The notes below the pieces were generated by a model. That model made no database searches. It saw nothing but the letters and a program-made list of their open reading frames with translations, and was not told the DNA's origin. Of a DNA stretch of 64,000 nucleotides, positions 1 to 12,315 are shown in pieces (position 1 is the stretch's first letter; each line of letters starts with the position of its first letter). Where the stretch lies: NCBI RefSeq assembly GCF_002812205.1, contig NZ_NPEA01000001.1, positions 124,001-188,000 of the forward strand. The letters run 5' to 3'. Source of the DNA: Leptospira neocaledonica. Lineage in GTDB: Bacteria > Spirochaetota > Leptospiria > Leptospirales > Leptospiraceae. Position numbers and translations under genes: made by a program.

Positions 1-1162
1 TGGAAAGGCTGACTGCTTGGGATAAGTCGAATAAAGACTCTAACTCCGAAACTTTTTTACGAAGATCCTTGTTTGCATTCTCTAAGTTTTGGAGAAGTCC
101 AGTCTTCTGAATGGCTAACGCAGAAGTTCCTGAAAAACTTAAGAAAAGTTCCAGATCTTCTCCTGTAAACGTTTCTCTGTCTACAGTATTGATTGCTTCG
201 ATTACACCGATGACTTCGTCGTTTGCGACCAAGGGTGCAGCCATAATATTACGAGTAGTGAATTGAGAAGCCTTATCTACTTCTTTATAAACACGATCAT
301 CATTTTGAGCATCATTGATGATCATAGGCTTACGTTCTCGAACGACTAATCCAGCCACACCTTTTCCAACAGGAACCTGCATTTTTGTGACTGCTTCACT
401 TTTTTCGCCAAGCACTGTGTGGAAATAGAGATATTCTTTGGATTCATCCAAAAGAAGAACACTACATGCTTCCGTTCTGAATACTGTTTTAGAAGAAAGC
501 ATGATAGCTTCTAATAATTGAGAAAGATCTAAAGAAGAATTGATGAGCCCTGATACACGGATCACTTCCGTTAGAAGGAAGTCAAAACGTTCTGATTGCC
601 TTTTTGCTTGAGCTGCTTCTAATACTAACTGAGTGGTAGCGAGTAAGGAAAGAGTGACAAGGGAAGCATCTCCGGATACATGAGATTCTTTTAATAATCT
701 TCCTACGGTTTTACATGTAGTACGAAGAAGTTCAAAATCGGTTTTGGAAAAACGATCCGCAGTGGTCTTACCTTGCAAAACCAAAACGGCATAACTAGCA
801 CGATTTGCCTTTAAACTGGAATCCAGATCGTCTACTTTCAATCTGCAAACCAAAAGTGGATAACTACTTGGTGCTTTTGCCCAAGGAGGTGTTTTACCTT
901 TTTCTAAAAGTAGATCTTTTCCGGATTGGGAGAATGCCCAGTGTGCAGCTTCGATCAGTTCTCTTTCATTACGACCGGAGATCTGTCTTATATTGGCGGC
1001 TTCTGTTGTGGAAAATATACCGCCTAGATCTGCATGAGTGAGTGCAATCGCCTCCCTCAGGAAACTATCAAAGATAGAGGAGACCCCTAATCCTTCTTCT
1101 AAAAAGAAGGAACCGTCACTTCGACTTCTAAGTAGGGTCTCCTGTTTTTTGATCTGGGTCAA
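1..1162 (-). CDS. GAF-domain sensor protein (3' part off the left edge)
   Basis: My translation of the minus strand is open from about 1162 to the window edge, about 387 codons, and the C-terminus is missing. Around residues 210-350 it has a GAF-type fold: a predicted helix, then SVLLLDE, a glycine-rich GKGVAGLVV turn, a PMIINDA segment and [16 protein letters not shown]. This pattern is typical of GAF domains fused to signalling outputs; the output domain would lie beyond base 1. A coiled coil follows the GAF region. No in-frame ATG occurs before the GAF domain. TTG at 1160-1162 is the first plausible start, 9 bases after the stop of the upstream gene and in the same frame. Ligand and output are unknown. 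Confidence 0.75.
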   Translation of the reverse strand, partial: MTQIKKQETLLRSRSDGSFFLEEGLGVSSIFDSFLREAIALTHADLGGIFSTTEAANIRQISGRNERELIEAAHWAFSQSGKDLLLEKGKTPPWAKAPSSYPLLVCRLKVDDLDSSLKANRASYAVLVLQGKTTADRFSKTDFELLRTTCKTVGRLLKESHVSGDASLVTLSLLATTQLVLEAAQAKRQSERFDFLLTEVIRVSGLINSSLDLSQLLEAIMLSSKTVFRTEACSVLLLDESKEYLYFHTVLGEKSEAVTKMQVPVGKGVAGLVVRERKPMIINDAQNDDRVYKEVDKASQFTTRNIMAAPLVANDEVIGVIEAINTVDRETFTGEDLELFLSFSGTSALAIQKTGLLQNLENANKDLRKKVSELESLFDLSQAVSLS

Positions 1163-1171
1163 GGTCGGAAT

Positions 1172-1477
<306 letters not shown>

Positions 1478-1539
1478 CCGATTGCTCCTAAAATAATATA
1501 TATTGACAGCATGCCCAAGGACACCAATTTGGAATCAAA

Positions 1540-1615
<76 letters not shown>

Positions 1616-1667
1616 TCCTCAGCCGAACCTAATAGATAGTTTCCTTTCCTAATCACTGTCAAGACTA

Positions 1668-2354
1668 ATGCGAGAGAATCATTGGACTTTTACCAGCCGG
1701 GGAAATCCCAAAAAAGACGAGGTGCTTTGGCTCCGGGACCCCTTACATTCTTTTGACCGAGCTTTCAGCCCGGAACTTTCTTCCAATTATTATCTTACGG
1801 TGGCAGAAGGTCCTGAAAAATTCTCAGGATTTTCCAATCAGGATATTCTGGAATTTTTAGAGAAAAGAAAGAAGAAACAAATTCTAATTGCGGAAGGATT
1901 TTCTGCGAGATTGATCTGGCCCCTTCTCACAGAGCCCCACGACAAAATACTTTCTGCATTTTTAGTTTTTCCAAATCCACTGCCGGTATCAGGATACTCC
2001 GCCTCTATTCTTGAAAAAACGGATTGGTTTCTTCGGAATTTAACCCAGATCCCTAAGTTTTTTTGGGACCCTTTCGGTTTAGAAAAGCTTTGGAACGGGT
2101 TGGAAAAAGAAGATCTCTATTCTCAAAAGGCAAAATGTCCTATAGGTTTACTTCTTCCTAGAACCGTTGGCCCATTGGAAACCCAGGCGGAGATATTACA
2201 AAACCTTTCGGTCGCAACTTCTGTATTCAGATGGGAAGCTCAAAATCCAAGATTTTTAGAACCGACCGCTGGAATGCTGTCTAAAATCCTAGAACCATTC
2301 TTAAAATCTGGTGGGCAAAAACCGGTGAAGGATAGCTCTAGGACAAGGTTCTGA
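1668..2354 (+). CDS. Hypothetical protein, possible alpha/beta-fold
   Basis: A 228-residue protein with no signal peptide. Around residues 75-80 the sequence AEGFSAR follows a hydrophobic strand, recalling the nucleophile elbow of alpha/beta hydrolases (G-x-S-x-G), but the second Gly is absent and I cannot identify an acid or His partner. It ends 2 bases before def, so the two are probably one transcript. Function unknown. Confidence 0.6.
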   Translation: MRENHWTFTSRGNPKKDEVLWLRDPLHSFDRAFSPELSSNYYLTVAEGPEKFSGFSNQDILEFLEKRKKKQILIAEGFSARLIWPLLTEPHDKILSAFLVFPNPLPVSGYSASILEKTDWFLRNLTQIPKFFWDPFGLEKLWNGLEKEDLYSQKAKCPIGLLLPRTVGPLETQAEILQNLSVATSVFRWEAQNPRFLEPTAGMLSKILEPFLKSGGQKPVKDSSRTRF

Positions 2355-2356
2355 AA

Positions 2357-2887
2357 ATGTCAGTGCGTAAAATTCTCAAAATCGGCGATCCCCTTCTTAG
2401 AAAGACCAGTGAAAATGTTCATCCCGACGAACTGGGAACCAAAGAGTTCAAAAAGTTGATCCGGGACATGTTCGATACGATGAGACATGCGGACGGTGTA
2501 GGCCTTGCAGCTCCTCAGATCGGTATCATGAAGAAGATAGTAGTAGTCGGTTCCGACCCCGAGGACGATAGCCCATCTAGGGTTCCTGAAAGAATTCTTA
2601 TCAATCCGGAGATCAAACCTATCACGGAATCAGTAGACGGAAACTGGGAAGGTTGCCTTTCCGTTCCGGGTATGAGGGGTTATGTAGAAAGACCTAATAA
2701 GATCCAAATGAAATGGATGGACGAAAAAGGAAATTCCCACGAGGAAACTATCGAAGGATATTCCGCAATCGTATACCAACATGAATGCGATCACCTAAAC
2801 GGAGTTTTGTACGTAGATAGATTAAAAAGTACAAAAATGTTCGGATTCAACGACTCCATGGAACTAAGCGGTCCTATTCTGGACTAA
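2357..2887 (+). CDS. def: Peptide deformylase
   Basis: Removes the formyl group from the N-terminal Met of nascent proteins in the cytoplasm. At 176 residues it is normal for the family. All three signature motifs are present: [10 protein letters not shown] at about 47-56, EGCLSVPG with the metal ligand Cys100, and HECDH with metal ligands His142 and His146 and catalytic Glu143. The C-terminal tail after the HECDH helix is about 30 residues. It lies 2 bases after the unknown gene upstream and 36 bases before the RND pump, on the same strand. Confidence 0.97.
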   Translation: MSVRKILKIGDPLLRKTSENVHPDELGTKEFKKLIRDMFDTMRHADGVGLAAPQIGIMKKIVVVGSDPEDDSPSRVPERILINPEIKPITESVDGNWEGCLSVPGMRGYVERPNKIQMKWMDEKGNSHEETIEGYSAIVYQHECDHLNGVLYVDRLKSTKMFGFNDSMELSGPILD

Positions 2888-2923
2888 AAAATTCTCCCCT
2901 AAACCCTTAAGCAGAATACCCAT

Positions 2924-5900
2924 ATGAAAAGTATCATCGAATATTTCCTCTCGAAAAGTATCTTCGTAAATTTACTTACCGTTCTGATCATTCTTGCCGG
3001 AAGTTTTCTTGCTGTTAAGATGAATAGAGAAGCATTCCCGAATATTAACTTCGATATAGTTTCTATCTCTACTCTATATTTGGGAGCTTCTCCCCAAGAG
3101 GTCGAAAAGTTAGTCACAAATCCCCTCGAAAAAGCGATCAAGGAAGTGGATGGGATCAAAGAATATAGATCCGCCTCCATCGAAGGTAGATCCGGTATCG
3201 TGGTTACATTGGATCCGGATACAAAGGATACTCAAAAAGTGGTGGATGATATTAAATCCGCCATAGACCGGGTTGAAGATCTTCCGGAAGAAGTAGAAGA
3301 TCCTATCGTTACCGAGATTACAACCGCAAGAACTCCTGTGATCGAGGTTTCCATCACATTAAAAGAAGATGATGGTTCTGTCGAAGCTGAGAAAAAATTA
3401 CGTGCCCAAGCAAAAATTGTAGAACAGGCTCTTTTGGATATTTCCGGGGTGGCAAAGGTTTCTCGCAGAGGCTGGAGAGAGACCGAAATGCAAGTGGATA
3501 TTCTTCCGAATAGTTTATTCGGTTTTTATCTTACCGGTCAGGACGTAATCAACGCATTAAGAAATCGTAACGTAAACGTTCCTGGTGGAAATGTCACCGG
3601 TCTGGATAAAGAAATCATTCTTAGGACTATAGGAGAATTTGATACTCCAGAGGAAATTTCCAGAGTCCATGTGAGAGGAAACGAGATTGGAAATGCGATC
3701 CGAGTACAAGATATTGCGAGAGTTACGGAAGGTTTACGAGAAGCCGACTATATCGAAAATGTAAATGGAACTAAAACGGTAGCACTCACTGTTCTAAAAA
3801 GACAAAGTGCGGACGCGATCAAGGTAGTAGACAGCGTAAAAGCCACCGTAGAAAAATTCCGTCAAACTTCTCCCGAATTCCAATACGCGTTCGTAAATGA
3901 TCTTTCTAAATATATTCGACGCAGATTGAATGTTTTAATTTCAAACGCTACCTTTGGGATGATCCTAGTTACAGGTTCTTTATTCTTCTTTTTAGGATGG
4001 AGAGTGGCGTTAATGACTGCTCTCGGGATCCCGGTGTCTTTTGGTGCTACATTCTTCATCATGGATCAATTCGGTCTGACCCTGAATTTGATCTCGATGT
4101 TCGGTCTAGTTTTGGTAGTCGGGATACTTGTAGATGATGCGATTATTATCTGTGAGAACGTATACAGATATATAGAAGAAGGACTTCCTCCTTACGAGGC
4201 TACATTAAAGGGAACCTTAGAAGTGGTCTCTCCAGTGACTGCAACTGTTACTACTACGATTGCTGCATTTGCTCCCCTTCTTTTTATGCCGGGAATTTTT
4301 GGTAAGTTCGTATTCAGTATTCCTCTCGTTGTGATCATAGCACTTTGCGCATCTCTTGCAGAAGCGTTCTTTATTCTACCGAACCACTTGTATGATATCA
4401 ATAAAGGTGGAGTAAAAGCGGGAGAAATCAAAGAAGAATCCGGATGGTTCTCTAAATTTAGAAATACAAAGTATGTTCCTGCGCTTAGATTCGCTCTGAA
4501 CAATCCTTGGAAAATGACGATTGGGATCGTTACATTGCTCATCGCGAGCTTTATCATTCAGATATTATTCTCCAAATTTAAACTATTCCCAGGTTCCGTT
4601 GACCAGTTCTACGTAAAAGTCACCGCAAAAACCGGAGCCAGTTTGAATGAAACGTATCGTTATTTAGAGGTGATCGAAAAAGAAATCGCAAAAGTCCCTC
4701 AGGAAGATCTGGAAAATTATGCGACTCGTGTCGGGATCATTCAAGCTAACCCGAATGACCCTTTTACCAAAAGGGGAAAACATTACGGAATGGTAATGGC
4801 TTATTTAACTGCGGAAGAAAACCGTAAAAAATGCCATAAAACGGACGATATCATCCAAAAACTTAGAAGAAAAACTCTCTGGTTATTAAACGAAACTTCT
4901 CGCAAGATTGAAGAAGAGAAAATCCAAAAAGAAGCGGAAGAAACCAAAAACCCTTGCGATATTCCGGAACCTAATGTGATCCCGGAAGAATTTGAATCAC
5001 TTCGTGGAAAGCTGATTGCTCTAGAATATGAAAAAGTTTCCGGAGGTCCTCCTGTTGGAAAACCTGTGGCGATTGAGATCAGAGGAGATAATTACGACAC
5101 TCTTCTGAAAATTGCATCCGAATATAAGGGTATATTAGGACACGTGAAAGGAGTCACCGATATTGCTGACGATTTCAACGAAGGTAAGGACGAAGTCCGT
5201 ATTAGAGTCAGCGAATCACTTGCTTCTACAGCGGGAGTTTCCGTATTTAAAGTGGCTCAGGCGATCAATACTGCCTTCCAAGGTACTGTTGCTACAAAGA
5301 TCAAAAGAACTGACGAAGAAGTAGAAGTCAAAGTACGCTTTCCCGAATCTTATAGAAAGTCCGTGGATAGTTTGAACCATGTATATGTTTCCAACTCCAT
5401 CGGCAAAATGATCCCGGTATCTAGACTGGTAACCATGCAGAGACTTCCAGGTGTTTCGAATATCAATCACTTGGATGGAAAACGTCTGATCACTGTCTCT
5501 GCAAATCTTGCAGGCGGAAAACAAGCCAACTCTAGTGAGGCAAATGCTTCCGCTAAAAAATTAGCGGACCAAGAAAAGATCGTAGATAAGTATCCAGGCT
5601 ATATAGTTCGCTTCGGCGGAGAGAATAAAGATACGGAAGAGTCTATGGGCTCACTAGGATTTCTATTCTTGATGGCCTTACTCATCATGTACATTATTAT
5701 CGCTTCCCAATTTGGGTCTTTGATGCAGCCTCTCGTGATCGGAAGTGCTATCCCCTTCTCCTTTATTGGAGTGATCTTAGCGTTCGTAAGTCATGGAGAA
5801 TATTTCGGATTCTTAGCTATGCTTGGAATAGTAGGTCTTGCGGGAGTTGTAGTAAACGATTCTATCGTACTAGTAGATTTTGCTAACACCCTCCGAAGAG

Positions 5901-6274
5901 AAAATCCAAGTAAGGACATTAAAGAAATCTTAGTCGATACCGGAAATTTAAGACTTAGAGCTGTTACCTTAACTACGGTGACCACGGTTTTAGGACTTTT
6001 ACCTACTGCTTACGGCATAGGAGGTTACGATCCGTTCTTAGTCCCGATGGCGTTAGCATTCGGTTGGGGACTTGCATTTGCAAGTATCATTACCCTACTC
6101 ATGGTGCCTGTATTCTATCTTCATCTATATAATTTTCAGCATTGGTTTTATGGAATGTGGGAAAGGATTTTTGGTAAAAAACAAGCTGTGAAACCTGTGT
6201 ATTTCCCAAGCCCTGAATTTTCCAGCGAGCCTGAGCCGATTGGACCGAATAATAAAGGTAAAAAGAAGAAGTAA
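2924..6274 (+). CDS. RND-family efflux transporter (AcrB/MexB-like)
   Basis: An inner-membrane proton-driven pump subunit of 1116 residues. It shows the duplicated RND layout: TM1 at the N-terminus, a periplasmic porter loop (about 35-335), a TM2-6 block, a second porter loop (about 550-850) and a TM8-12 block. The proton-relay pair is Asp404-Asp405 in a [11 protein letters not shown] segment of TM4. A Lys-rich cytoplasmic tail ends the protein. No membrane-fusion protein or outer-membrane channel gene lies next to it here. The substrate class (drug, metal or lipid) cannot be decided from sequence alone; it reads more like the hydrophobe/amphiphile group. Confidence 0.9.
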   Translation: MKSIIEYFLSKSIFVNLLTVLIILAGSFLAVKMNREAFPNINFDIVSISTLYLGASPQEVEKLVTNPLEKAIKEVDGIKEYRSASIEGRSGIVVTLDPDTKDTQKVVDDIKSAIDRVEDLPEEVEDPIVTEITTARTPVIEVSITLKEDDGSVEAEKKLRAQAKIVEQALLDISGVAKVSRRGWRETEMQVDILPNSLFGFYLTGQDVINALRNRNVNVPGGNVTGLDKEIILRTIGEFDTPEEISRVHVRGNEIGNAIRVQDIARVTEGLREADYIENVNGTKTVALTVLKRQSADAIKVVDSVKATVEKFRQTSPEFQYAFVNDLSKYIRRRLNVLISNATFGMILVTGSLFFFLGWRVALMTALGIPVSFGATFFIMDQFGLTLNLISMFGLVLVVGILVDDAIIICENVYRYIEEGLPPYEATLKGTLEVVSPVTATVTTTIAAFAPLLFMPGIFGKFVFSIPLVVIIALCASLAEAFFILPNHLYDINKGGVKAGEIKEESGWFSKFRNTKYVPALRFALNNPWKMTIGIVTLLIASFIIQILFSKFKLFPGSVDQFYVKVTAKTGASLNETYRYLEVIEKEIAKVPQEDLENYATRVGIIQANPNDPFTKRGKHYGMVMAYLTAEENRKKCHKTDDIIQKLRRKTLWLLNETSRKIEEEKIQKEAEETKNPCDIPEPNVIPEEFESLRGKLIALEYEKVSGGPPVGKPVAIEIRGDNYDTLLKIASEYKGILGHVKGVTDIADDFNEGKDEVRIRVSESLASTAGVSVFKVAQAINTAFQGTVATKIKRTDEEVEVKVRFPESYRKSVDSLNHVYVSNSIGKMIPVSRLVTMQRLPGVSNINHLDGKRLITVSANLAGGKQANSSEANASAKKLADQEKIVDKYPGYIVRFGGENKDTEESMGSLGFLFLMALLIMYIIIASQFGSLMQPLVIGSAIPFSFIGVILAFVSHGEYFGFLAMLGIVGLAGVVVNDSIVLVDFANTLRRENPSKDIKEILVDTGNLRLRAVTLTTVTTVLGLLPTAYGIGGYDPFLVPMALAFGWGLAFASIITLLMVPVFYLHLYNFQHWFYGMWERIFGKKQAVKPVYFPSPEFSSEPEPIGPNNKGKKKK

Positions 6275-6279
6275 GCTAT

Positions 6280-6315
6280 AAACGAAAAGTGGGAATTTAG
6301 TCCTGCTTTTCGTTT
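6280..6315. terminator. Bidirectional terminator hairpin
   Basis: Perfect 10-bp arms AAACGAAAAG (6280-6289) and CTTTTCGTTT (6306-6315), extendable by one A-T pair, lie between the convergent RND pump and polysaccharide deacetylase genes. The right arm covers the last codons of the deacetylase gene. Confidence 0.55.
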
Positions 6316-7496
6316 AATATTTCCGGAACGGTTACGAATTTATAACCTTTGTCTAGCATTGCCTGGATAAAATCAGGAAGAATATAGATCAATTTTTCGG
6401 ATTGTCTAGGCGAACCTAAGTGCATTAAAATAATCGCACCATTCATTCCGTTTTTGTCGGAAGTTTCCCAACGATATAAAAAGTCCAACATCTCCTCCTT
6501 AGTCTTATAATGAGGGTTTTGGACTAGCTTCGTTTTTCCGGAAACAGGATCTCTTTTGGTAATATACTTCTTATATACGAAGTCGGGAACATCTAGAGAA
6601 CCTACAGTATTATTACTCCAGAAAATATGATTTTCATAACCTTGGGTAGAATATACATCCAAAATAATCTGATCTACTGCGCCGTAAGGAAGTCTATAAT
6701 ACTTTGTAAGAGTTAGCCCGGTAATAGTTCTAAATTTGTCCTCCACGGAAGTTAATTCTTCCAGAAGAAGATTAAAATCCGGGATCTCATCTGCAACATA
6801 ACTGAGAAGTGCTCTTTTTCTAAGAGAAGGTTCTTTTAAACTTCTAGGTAAATTAAAATGGCTCCATGTATGATTCCCAAAAACCACTCTTCCATCTAAG
6901 GCTGCTAATTTTTTGAGATAAACCAAATTGGTCTTCGAGAATAAAGAACCCCCTTTTTTAGCAGGATTCTCATTGGAAACAAACAAGGTCACCTTGATCG
7001 GAAACCTCATCATAAATTCATAAAGTATTTGTAGATCCTCTCCTGTTCCTAAATCGAATGTAAGAGAGATTTCTTTAAAATTCGGATTTCCTCTACTGAT
7101 ATTTTTACCAGTTCCAGGTTTTGGAATGACTGCTTGTAGGGAATTTAAGTTTTTATTAACTTCTTCACTTAAATCGCCATCAGGAACATCATCTAAGATC
7201 GAAGACTTAAAACGAAGGACTTCTTCTTCTCTTTGCTGTTCTTCTAATCTTAAACTTGTAATGTCTTCTGAAAGAACAGAGATTACCTCGTTCTGTTTTT
7301 GGACGGTGTTTTGGAGAGAATCTAACCTTCTTGTCAACGCAAAAACAGTGGTGATGCTTAAGGTAAGGAAAAAGAATACGGAAGAACCGATTCTAATCTG
7401 ACGAAATTTCTTTTCCAGGACTTCCGACTCTACTTCGTTGTCCTGGATTTCCTTGATCGTCTTGGAAAGTACTGTGGATTCTTCTTCGCTGAGCAT
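6297..7496 (-). CDS. Polysaccharide deacetylase (NodB-like), membrane-anchored
   Basis: A 399-residue protein. Residues 1-30 are charged, a single TM helix follows (about 31-55), then a coiled coil (about 57-115), then a NodB-type catalytic domain. The metal-site features are a SLTFDLGTG strand, which carries the first Asp of the usual TFDDGP motif with the second Asp replaced, and an HTWSH motif (His-x3-His). Family members remove N- or O-acetyl groups from cell-wall or surface glycans. The topology places the catalytic domain in the periplasm. It ends the convergent pair with the RND pump and lies 13 bases downstream of tyrS. Confidence 0.85.
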   Translation of the reverse strand: MLSEEESTVLSKTIKEIQDNEVESEVLEKKFRQIRIGSSVFFFLTLSITTVFALTRRLDSLQNTVQKQNEVISVLSEDITSLRLEEQQREEEVLRFKSSILDDVPDGDLSEEVNKNLNSLQAVIPKPGTGKNISRGNPNFKEISLTFDLGTGEDLQILYEFMMRFPIKVTLFVSNENPAKKGGSLFSKTNLVYLKKLAALDGRVVFGNHTWSHFNLPRSLKEPSLRKRALLSYVADEIPDFNLLLEELTSVEDKFRTITGLTLTKYYRLPYGAVDQIILDVYSTQGYENHIFWSNNTVGSLDVPDFVYKKYITKRDPVSGKTKLVQNPHYKTKEEMLDFLYRWETSDKNGMNGAIILMHLGSPRQSEKLIYILPDFIQAMLDKGYKFVTVPEILNEKQD

Positions 7497-7509
7497 GTTC
7501 TGATTTCGG

Positions 7510-8727
7510 TCAACTGACCAGACGGATGAATTTTCCTTTTTTGCCTTGGCGAATCAAGTATTCTGCGTTTTTACTTACGGTAAATTTTTCGTCCGAGAGT
7601 TTCTCTTCGTCGACATAAATCCCCCCTGATTTGATCAGCCTTCTCGCTTCGGAGGTAGAAGGAACAAATCCCAGTTTGGCGAGTACCCAGATCAGTTGAG
7701 GAGTTTCGGATTCTTGGAAAAATTCGGGACCTAATTTTGTTTCCGGAATATTCTCCGGAATCGCTCTCGCTTTAGGGTTATGGACCTTATTCCATTCCTC
7801 TATCGCTTCTACATTTGCATCGGAAGAAGAGAACTGGTCCATTATTAATTTTGCAAGTTCTGTTTTAACCTCTTTAGGATGTAATTCCCCGGATTGGATC
7901 CCTTTTTTGCGTTCCCCAACCGATTCCAGAGGAAGATCCGTAAGTAATTCAAAATAATTCCACATGAGATCGTCCGAAATTGACATGAGTTTTCCGAACA
8001 TATCGATCGGCTCTTCCGTAATCCCTACATAATTTCCAAGTGACTTGGACATTTTTTTGACTCCGTCCAAACCGACGAGAAGTGGCAAAGTGATCACACA
8101 TTGTGCCTCTTTTCCGTATTCTCTTTGTAATTCTCTACCTACGAGAAGATTGAATTTTTGGTCTGTTCCGCCGAGTTCTACATCTGCTTCCATTTCTACG
8201 GAGTCATAACCTTGGACCAGAGGATATAAAAATTCGATAAGAGAGATTGGCTGTCCGCCTTTATATCTTTTGCTGAAATCGTCCCTTTCTAAAATTTGGG
8301 CCACGCTGTATTTAGAAGTCAGCACCAGAACGTCTTCAAAATTCATCCCGGAACACCAACGGGAATTGTAAACGATCTTGGTCTTCTCCTTATCCAAAAC
8401 CTTGAAAACTTGGTTTTGGTAGGTCTCCGAATTTTTCAGGACTTCTTCTTTAGAGAGTCTTTTTCTGGTTTCGGATTTGCCTGTAGGATCTCCGATCATC
8501 GCGGTAAAATCCCCGAGTAGAAAATTCACCTCGTGACCCAGGTCCTGGAAATGCCTCAATTTTCTGAGTAAAACGAAATGCCCCAGGTGAAGGTCCGGAG
8601 CTGTCGGGTCGAAACCGGCTTTGATTTTTAAGGACTTTTTTTTGGTAAGTTTGGAGGTAAGTTCCTCTTCGCTGATCAGGTCGACTGTCCCACGTCGTAT
8701 CAATTCGATTTGTTTTTTAGGTTCCAT
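7510..8727 (-). CDS. tyrS: Tyrosyl-tRNA synthetase
   Basis: Charges tRNA-Tyr with tyrosine in the cytoplasm. A class I synthetase of 405 residues. The HIGH-like motif is HLGH (residues 47-50) after GFDPTAPDL, and the KMSKS loop lies near residues 225-229. The C-terminal 60 residues form an S4-like RNA-binding domain ([15 protein letters not shown]). It is the first gene of a probable two-gene transcript with the deacetylase and is divergent from glpD, with 64 bases between the two starts. Confidence 0.96.
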   Translation of the reverse strand: MEPKKQIELIRRGTVDLISEEELTSKLTKKKSLKIKAGFDPTAPDLHLGHFVLLRKLRHFQDLGHEVNFLLGDFTAMIGDPTGKSETRKRLSKEEVLKNSETYQNQVFKVLDKEKTKIVYNSRWCSGMNFEDVLVLTSKYSVAQILERDDFSKRYKGGQPISLIEFLYPLVQGYDSVEMEADVELGGTDQKFNLLVGRELQREYGKEAQCVITLPLLVGLDGVKKMSKSLGNYVGITEEPIDMFGKLMSISDDLMWNYFELLTDLPLESVGERKKGIQSGELHPKEVKTELAKLIMDQFSSSDANVEAIEEWNKVHNPKARAIPENIPETKLGPEFFQESETPQLIWVLAKLGFVPSTSEARRLIKSGGIYVDEEKLSDEKFTVSKNAEYLIRQGKKGKFIRLVS

Positions 8728-8791
8728 TTGGCTCTTTTATTGCAATTTCACCCGGCGAAATCAGCCTGTAAAGCAGGAAGACCTTGTACAT

Positions 8792-10399
8792 ATGCAAAAA
8801 CACGATCGCAAAAGCCGGTTTGAAAAATTGAAAGAAGAACAATTCGACCTCTTAATTTTGGGGGGTGGAGCCACAGGAGCCGGAGCAGCTCTGGACGCGA
8901 GCCTCCGAGGATTGAAAGTGGCACTTTTAGAAAAATCGGATTTTGCTTCTGGAACTTCTTCACGTTCCACAAAACTAATACACGGAGGGGTTCGTTATCT
9001 CGCCCAATTCCATTTCAAACTAATTCACGAGGCTCTCACAGAAAGACAAAGGCTTTTGGAAAACGCGCCTCACCTGGTCAAACCGCTTCCATTCATTCTT
9101 CCCACATACAAACTGTACGAAAAACCGTATTACAGTATCGGAATGACAATGTATGATATCCTAGCTTGGAAAGGAAATCTGCCTTCTCATAAAAGGGTTT
9201 CCAAAGAAGAAGTAGAAAAAGATTTTCCGGCTCTCCAAACCAAGGGTTTAACAGGTGGGATCTTATATTACGATTCTCAATTCAATGATGCAAGGCTAAA
9301 CGTCAACCTCGCGAGAGCAGCATCTAAAGAAGGCGCTCTGGTACTGAACCAAACTGAACTTCTTTCCTTCCAGAAGAAGGACGGCAAAATTATAGGTGGA
9401 AAAGTAAAAGATCTCTTAAGTGGAGAGACCTATAACGTAAAAGCGAAAATTGTAGTAAACGCGACCGGACCTTGGGTGGATGATATTCGCTTAAAAGACG
9501 ATCCAAGAACCTATCGTGTACTTTCCCCAAGCCAAGGAATCCATTTAGTTTTCAAAAAAGAAACTATTCCTTGTAATACAGCGCTTATCATTCCTAAAAC
9601 AAAAGATGGACGTGTAGTATTTATAATTCCTTGGGAAGATCATGTGATCTTAGGAACCACAGACACACCAATCCACGAAGTCAGCCAAGATCCTCTTCCA
9701 TTGGAATCCGAGGTGGAGTTCCTATTACAAACAGGTTCAGAATATTTAGCATCACCTCTACAAAGAAAAGATATCATCTCAGTATTCTCCGGTATCCGAC
9801 CACTCATCTCTCCGGAAGGAAACCAAGATACAAAGAGTATCTCCAGAGAAGAAGTGATCTTAGTTTCTTCTTCAGGGCTTATCACGATGGGAGGAGGAAA
9901 ATGGTCTACGTATAGAAAAATGTCCGAGGATCTAATTGATCGAGTCTTGAAAGAAGCTTCCTTAGAGGAATTCGGTTCCAGCAGAACTGCAAAATACGCC
10001 TTCCCTGGAAAAGTGGGTTATTCCGAAAACTTATACAAAGAAATCCAGAAAATGTATAAGGTAAGCGAGACATCCGCAAAACGTCTCCAAAACTTTTATG
10101 GCGGAGAAGTTTTCATCATCCTAGGCAAAAAACCAACTCCTCTTTTGAAAGGTGTAGAATATTTCCAAGAAGAAGTGGAATGGTTTGCTAAAGAAGAATT
10201 TGCACTCACTGTCACAGACGTTCTTGCGAGAAGATTCCGTATCCAATTCTTGGATCTGAAACTATCCGCAAAACTTGCAACACCGGTCTCACAAATTTTA
10301 GCTAAACAATTAGGTTGGAAAGAAGCACAGAGAAAGGAAAAGGAATCCGAAGCACTCGAACTGATCGAATCACTTCGAGCTACTTACAACGGTAAATAG
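8792..10399 (+). CDS. glpD: FAD-dependent glycerol-3-phosphate dehydrogenase
   Basis: Oxidises sn-glycerol-3-phosphate to dihydroxyacetone phosphate at the membrane and passes electrons to quinone. I chose ATG 8792 over an upstream open start because GCAGGAAG lies about 11 bases before it and residues 18-31 then form the FAD-binding strand-turn with GGGATGAG. This gives 535 residues, normal for GlpD/GlpA. Further family marks are SRSTKLIHGGVRYL (about 62-75), NATGPWVD, and a C-terminal DAO_C domain with ARRFR. It converges on rpoD, with a palindromic repeat in the gap. Confidence 0.93.
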   Translation: MQKHDRKSRFEKLKEEQFDLLILGGGATGAGAALDASLRGLKVALLEKSDFASGTSSRSTKLIHGGVRYLAQFHFKLIHEALTERQRLLENAPHLVKPLPFILPTYKLYEKPYYSIGMTMYDILAWKGNLPSHKRVSKEEVEKDFPALQTKGLTGGILYYDSQFNDARLNVNLARAASKEGALVLNQTELLSFQKKDGKIIGGKVKDLLSGETYNVKAKIVVNATGPWVDDIRLKDDPRTYRVLSPSQGIHLVFKKETIPCNTALIIPKTKDGRVVFIIPWEDHVILGTTDTPIHEVSQDPLPLESEVEFLLQTGSEYLASPLQRKDIISVFSGIRPLISPEGNQDTKSISREEVILVSSSGLITMGGGKWSTYRKMSEDLIDRVLKEASLEEFGSSRTAKYAFPGKVGYSENLYKEIQKMYKVSETSAKRLQNFYGGEVFIILGKKPTPLLKGVEYFQEEVEWFAKEEFALTVTDVLARRFRIQFLDLKLSAKLATPVSQILAKQLGWKEAQRKEKESEALELIESLRATYNGK

Positions 10400-10433
10400 G
10401 ACACGAAGTTTTGAGAGACTCTGAGGTTTTTTC

Positions 10434-10502
10434 GCACAGAGACACAAAGACACGGAGCAAGTGATTTGAGGTAAAACCTCTGCGTCTCCGTGACTCTGTG
10501 TG
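10434..10502. repeat. Dispersed intergenic palindrome, copy A
   Basis: The left arm contains CACAGAG and CACGGAG blocks (10435-10457) and the right arm CTCCGTG and CTCTGTGTG blocks (10486-10502). Together they form an imperfect hairpin between the convergent glpD and rpoD genes. A further TGTGTCTCTC element follows. Similar units lie at 15910 and 62377. Confidence 0.65.
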
Positions 10503-10537
10503 AGACTACACTGTGTCTCTCTTAAACTCTGTGACTT

Positions 10538-12304
10538 TTAATCGATATAGTCCCTTAACTTCTTGGAACGAGATGGGTGGCGTAGTCTTCGAAGAGCCTT
10601 TGCTTCGATCTGACGTATCCTTTCCCTGGTTACCTTGAACTGATAACCAACCTCTTCCAAAGTTTGAGGATAACCATCATCCAAACCGAAACGCATACGG
10701 ATCACCTTCTGCTCCCTTGCAGGAAGAGTATGAAGTACTTGTCTGATCTGTTCTGCAAGAATGCTGGAAGCTGCAGAATTTACAGGTGATTCCACATCCT
10801 TGTCCTCGATAAAATCTCCTAGCTCCGAATCTTCTTCTGATCCTACTGGGATCTCAAGAGAGATCGGTTCTCTCGCTACATTCTTAACTGCTTTTACTTT
10901 TTGGACAGGCCAGCCTAAACGTTCTGCAATTTCTTCATTGGAAGGATCACGGCCGAATTCCTGAACGAACAAACGAGTCTCACGGATCACCTTGTTCACT
11001 TGTTCAATCATGTGAACCGGAACACGGATCGTTCTCGCTTGGTCGGAAATCGCGCGGGTAATCGCCTGGCGGATCCACCAAGTAGCATAAGTGGAGAATT
11101 TATATCCTTTCTTATACTCGAATTTGTCTACGGCCTTGATCAGACCGATATTTCCCTCTTGGATCAGGTCGAAGAAATGCATTCCTCGGTTCGCGTAACG
11201 TTTCGCGATGGAAACCACAAGTCTTAGGTTTGCCTTTACTAGTTCTTTTTTAGCCTGAGCGATTTCTCTTTCGCCCTTGATAATCTTCTCGCCCCAGTCT
11301 TTAATCTCTTGGACAGAAGAACCGGCTTCCTGTTCCATACGACGAAGTTTACGCTCGTTGTTGCGGATATCCTTGATGACCTCACGGACCTCGTCTATAG
11401 AGACTCCCATCATTTTTTCGATATCTTCTAACTTTTCATTTTTCTCGATGAAACGGTTGAATGCTTTGATATCCTTAACGTCGTAACCGTACTGAGCTTT
11501 AATCTTTAAGAAATGACGATCGATTTCCTTGATTCTGAAGACCATAGATTTGATCTTTTGGGAAATTTTCTGGATCTCTTTTTGAGAAACTCCAAGTTCC
11601 CTTACAGCGGTATCTATGATACCTTTGGAAATATCTATTTTCTCTTTAAACTCTTTGTATTTTTTTGAGTTCTCTGAATATTTGCGGATCCTAGATTGAG
11701 CTTCTTGTAAAACTTTTTCCTGTTCTTGGATAACGGAAATGTTCTTGAAGAAAAGTTCTTCTAACTTCTTCGCTTCTTCCGCATTCATCGCGTACATCTT
11801 GTCTACACGGACAAGATCATACACTTTTGTCTTTTTACTACGGATCTTAGGAAGAAGTTTGATGAAGTTCGCTCTAAGGATAGAAGAACCTAAAATGGTT
11901 TCTTCAATGATCTTCTCGCCTTTTTCTATCTTCTTAGCAAGAAAAACCTCGGTTTCTCCGGAGATCAAATTTACCTTTCCGATCTCTTTTAAATAAAGTC
12001 GGATCGGATCTTCTGAACCACCTGCAGAAGAAGCAGTTTCTTTCTTTTTGCGGGCAGGTTTTACCGGAAGAGCCGGATCGTCTTTAGGCAGGATAGAAGT
12101 AGCCGGCTCCAAAGATTTCCTAGTATATTCTTCTACGATCTCTATTCCCATCTCGTGAAGAAGAGTGAATACATCGTCAATCTTCTCCGAGTTTAAGATC
12201 TTATCCGGAAGGATTTCATTGATTTCATCGTAGGAAATTTCGCTATTCGCTTTTCCTATCGCGATGATCTTCTGAACTTCCGGCATGCTTTGTAGATTTT
12301 CCAT
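10538..12304 (-). CDS. rpoD: Primary sigma factor (sigma-70)
   Basis: Housekeeping sigma subunit that directs RNA polymerase to -35/-10 promoters. The protein has 588 residues. The N-terminal 55 residues match region 1.1. Region 1.2 ([15 protein letters not shown]) follows a basic linker, then a long non-conserved segment. Region 2 carries the core-binding and -10-recognition helix ([15 protein letters not shown]), and regions 3 and 4 include the HTH with [16 protein letters not shown] near the end. It is the last gene of the rpsU-yqeY-dnaG-rpoD cluster and starts 11 bases after dnaG. Confidence 0.97.
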   Translation of the reverse strand: MENLQSMPEVQKIIAIGKANSEISYDEINEILPDKILNSEKIDDVFTLLHEMGIEIVEEYTRKSLEPATSILPKDDPALPVKPARKKKETASSAGGSEDPIRLYLKEIGKVNLISGETEVFLAKKIEKGEKIIEETILGSSILRANFIKLLPKIRSKKTKVYDLVRVDKMYAMNAEEAKKLEELFFKNISVIQEQEKVLQEAQSRIRKYSENSKKYKEFKEKIDISKGIIDTAVRELGVSQKEIQKISQKIKSMVFRIKEIDRHFLKIKAQYGYDVKDIKAFNRFIEKNEKLEDIEKMMGVSIDEVREVIKDIRNNERKLRRMEQEAGSSVQEIKDWGEKIIKGEREIAQAKKELVKANLRLVVSIAKRYANRGMHFFDLIQEGNIGLIKAVDKFEYKKGYKFSTYATWWIRQAITRAISDQARTIRVPVHMIEQVNKVIRETRLFVQEFGRDPSNEEIAERLGWPVQKVKAVKNVAREPISLEIPVGSEEDSELGDFIEDKDVESPVNSAASSILAEQIRQVLHTLPAREQKVIRMRFGLDDGYPQTLEEVGYQFKVTRERIRQIEAKALRRLRHPSRSKKLRDYID

Positions 12305-12315
12305 TCTGCGGTCCC

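Noticed and set aside
8621..8791. Upstream extension of glpD
   Set aside because: The extra residues overlap tyrS on the other strand and precede the normal GlpD N-terminus; ATG 8792 has a Shine-Dalgarno.
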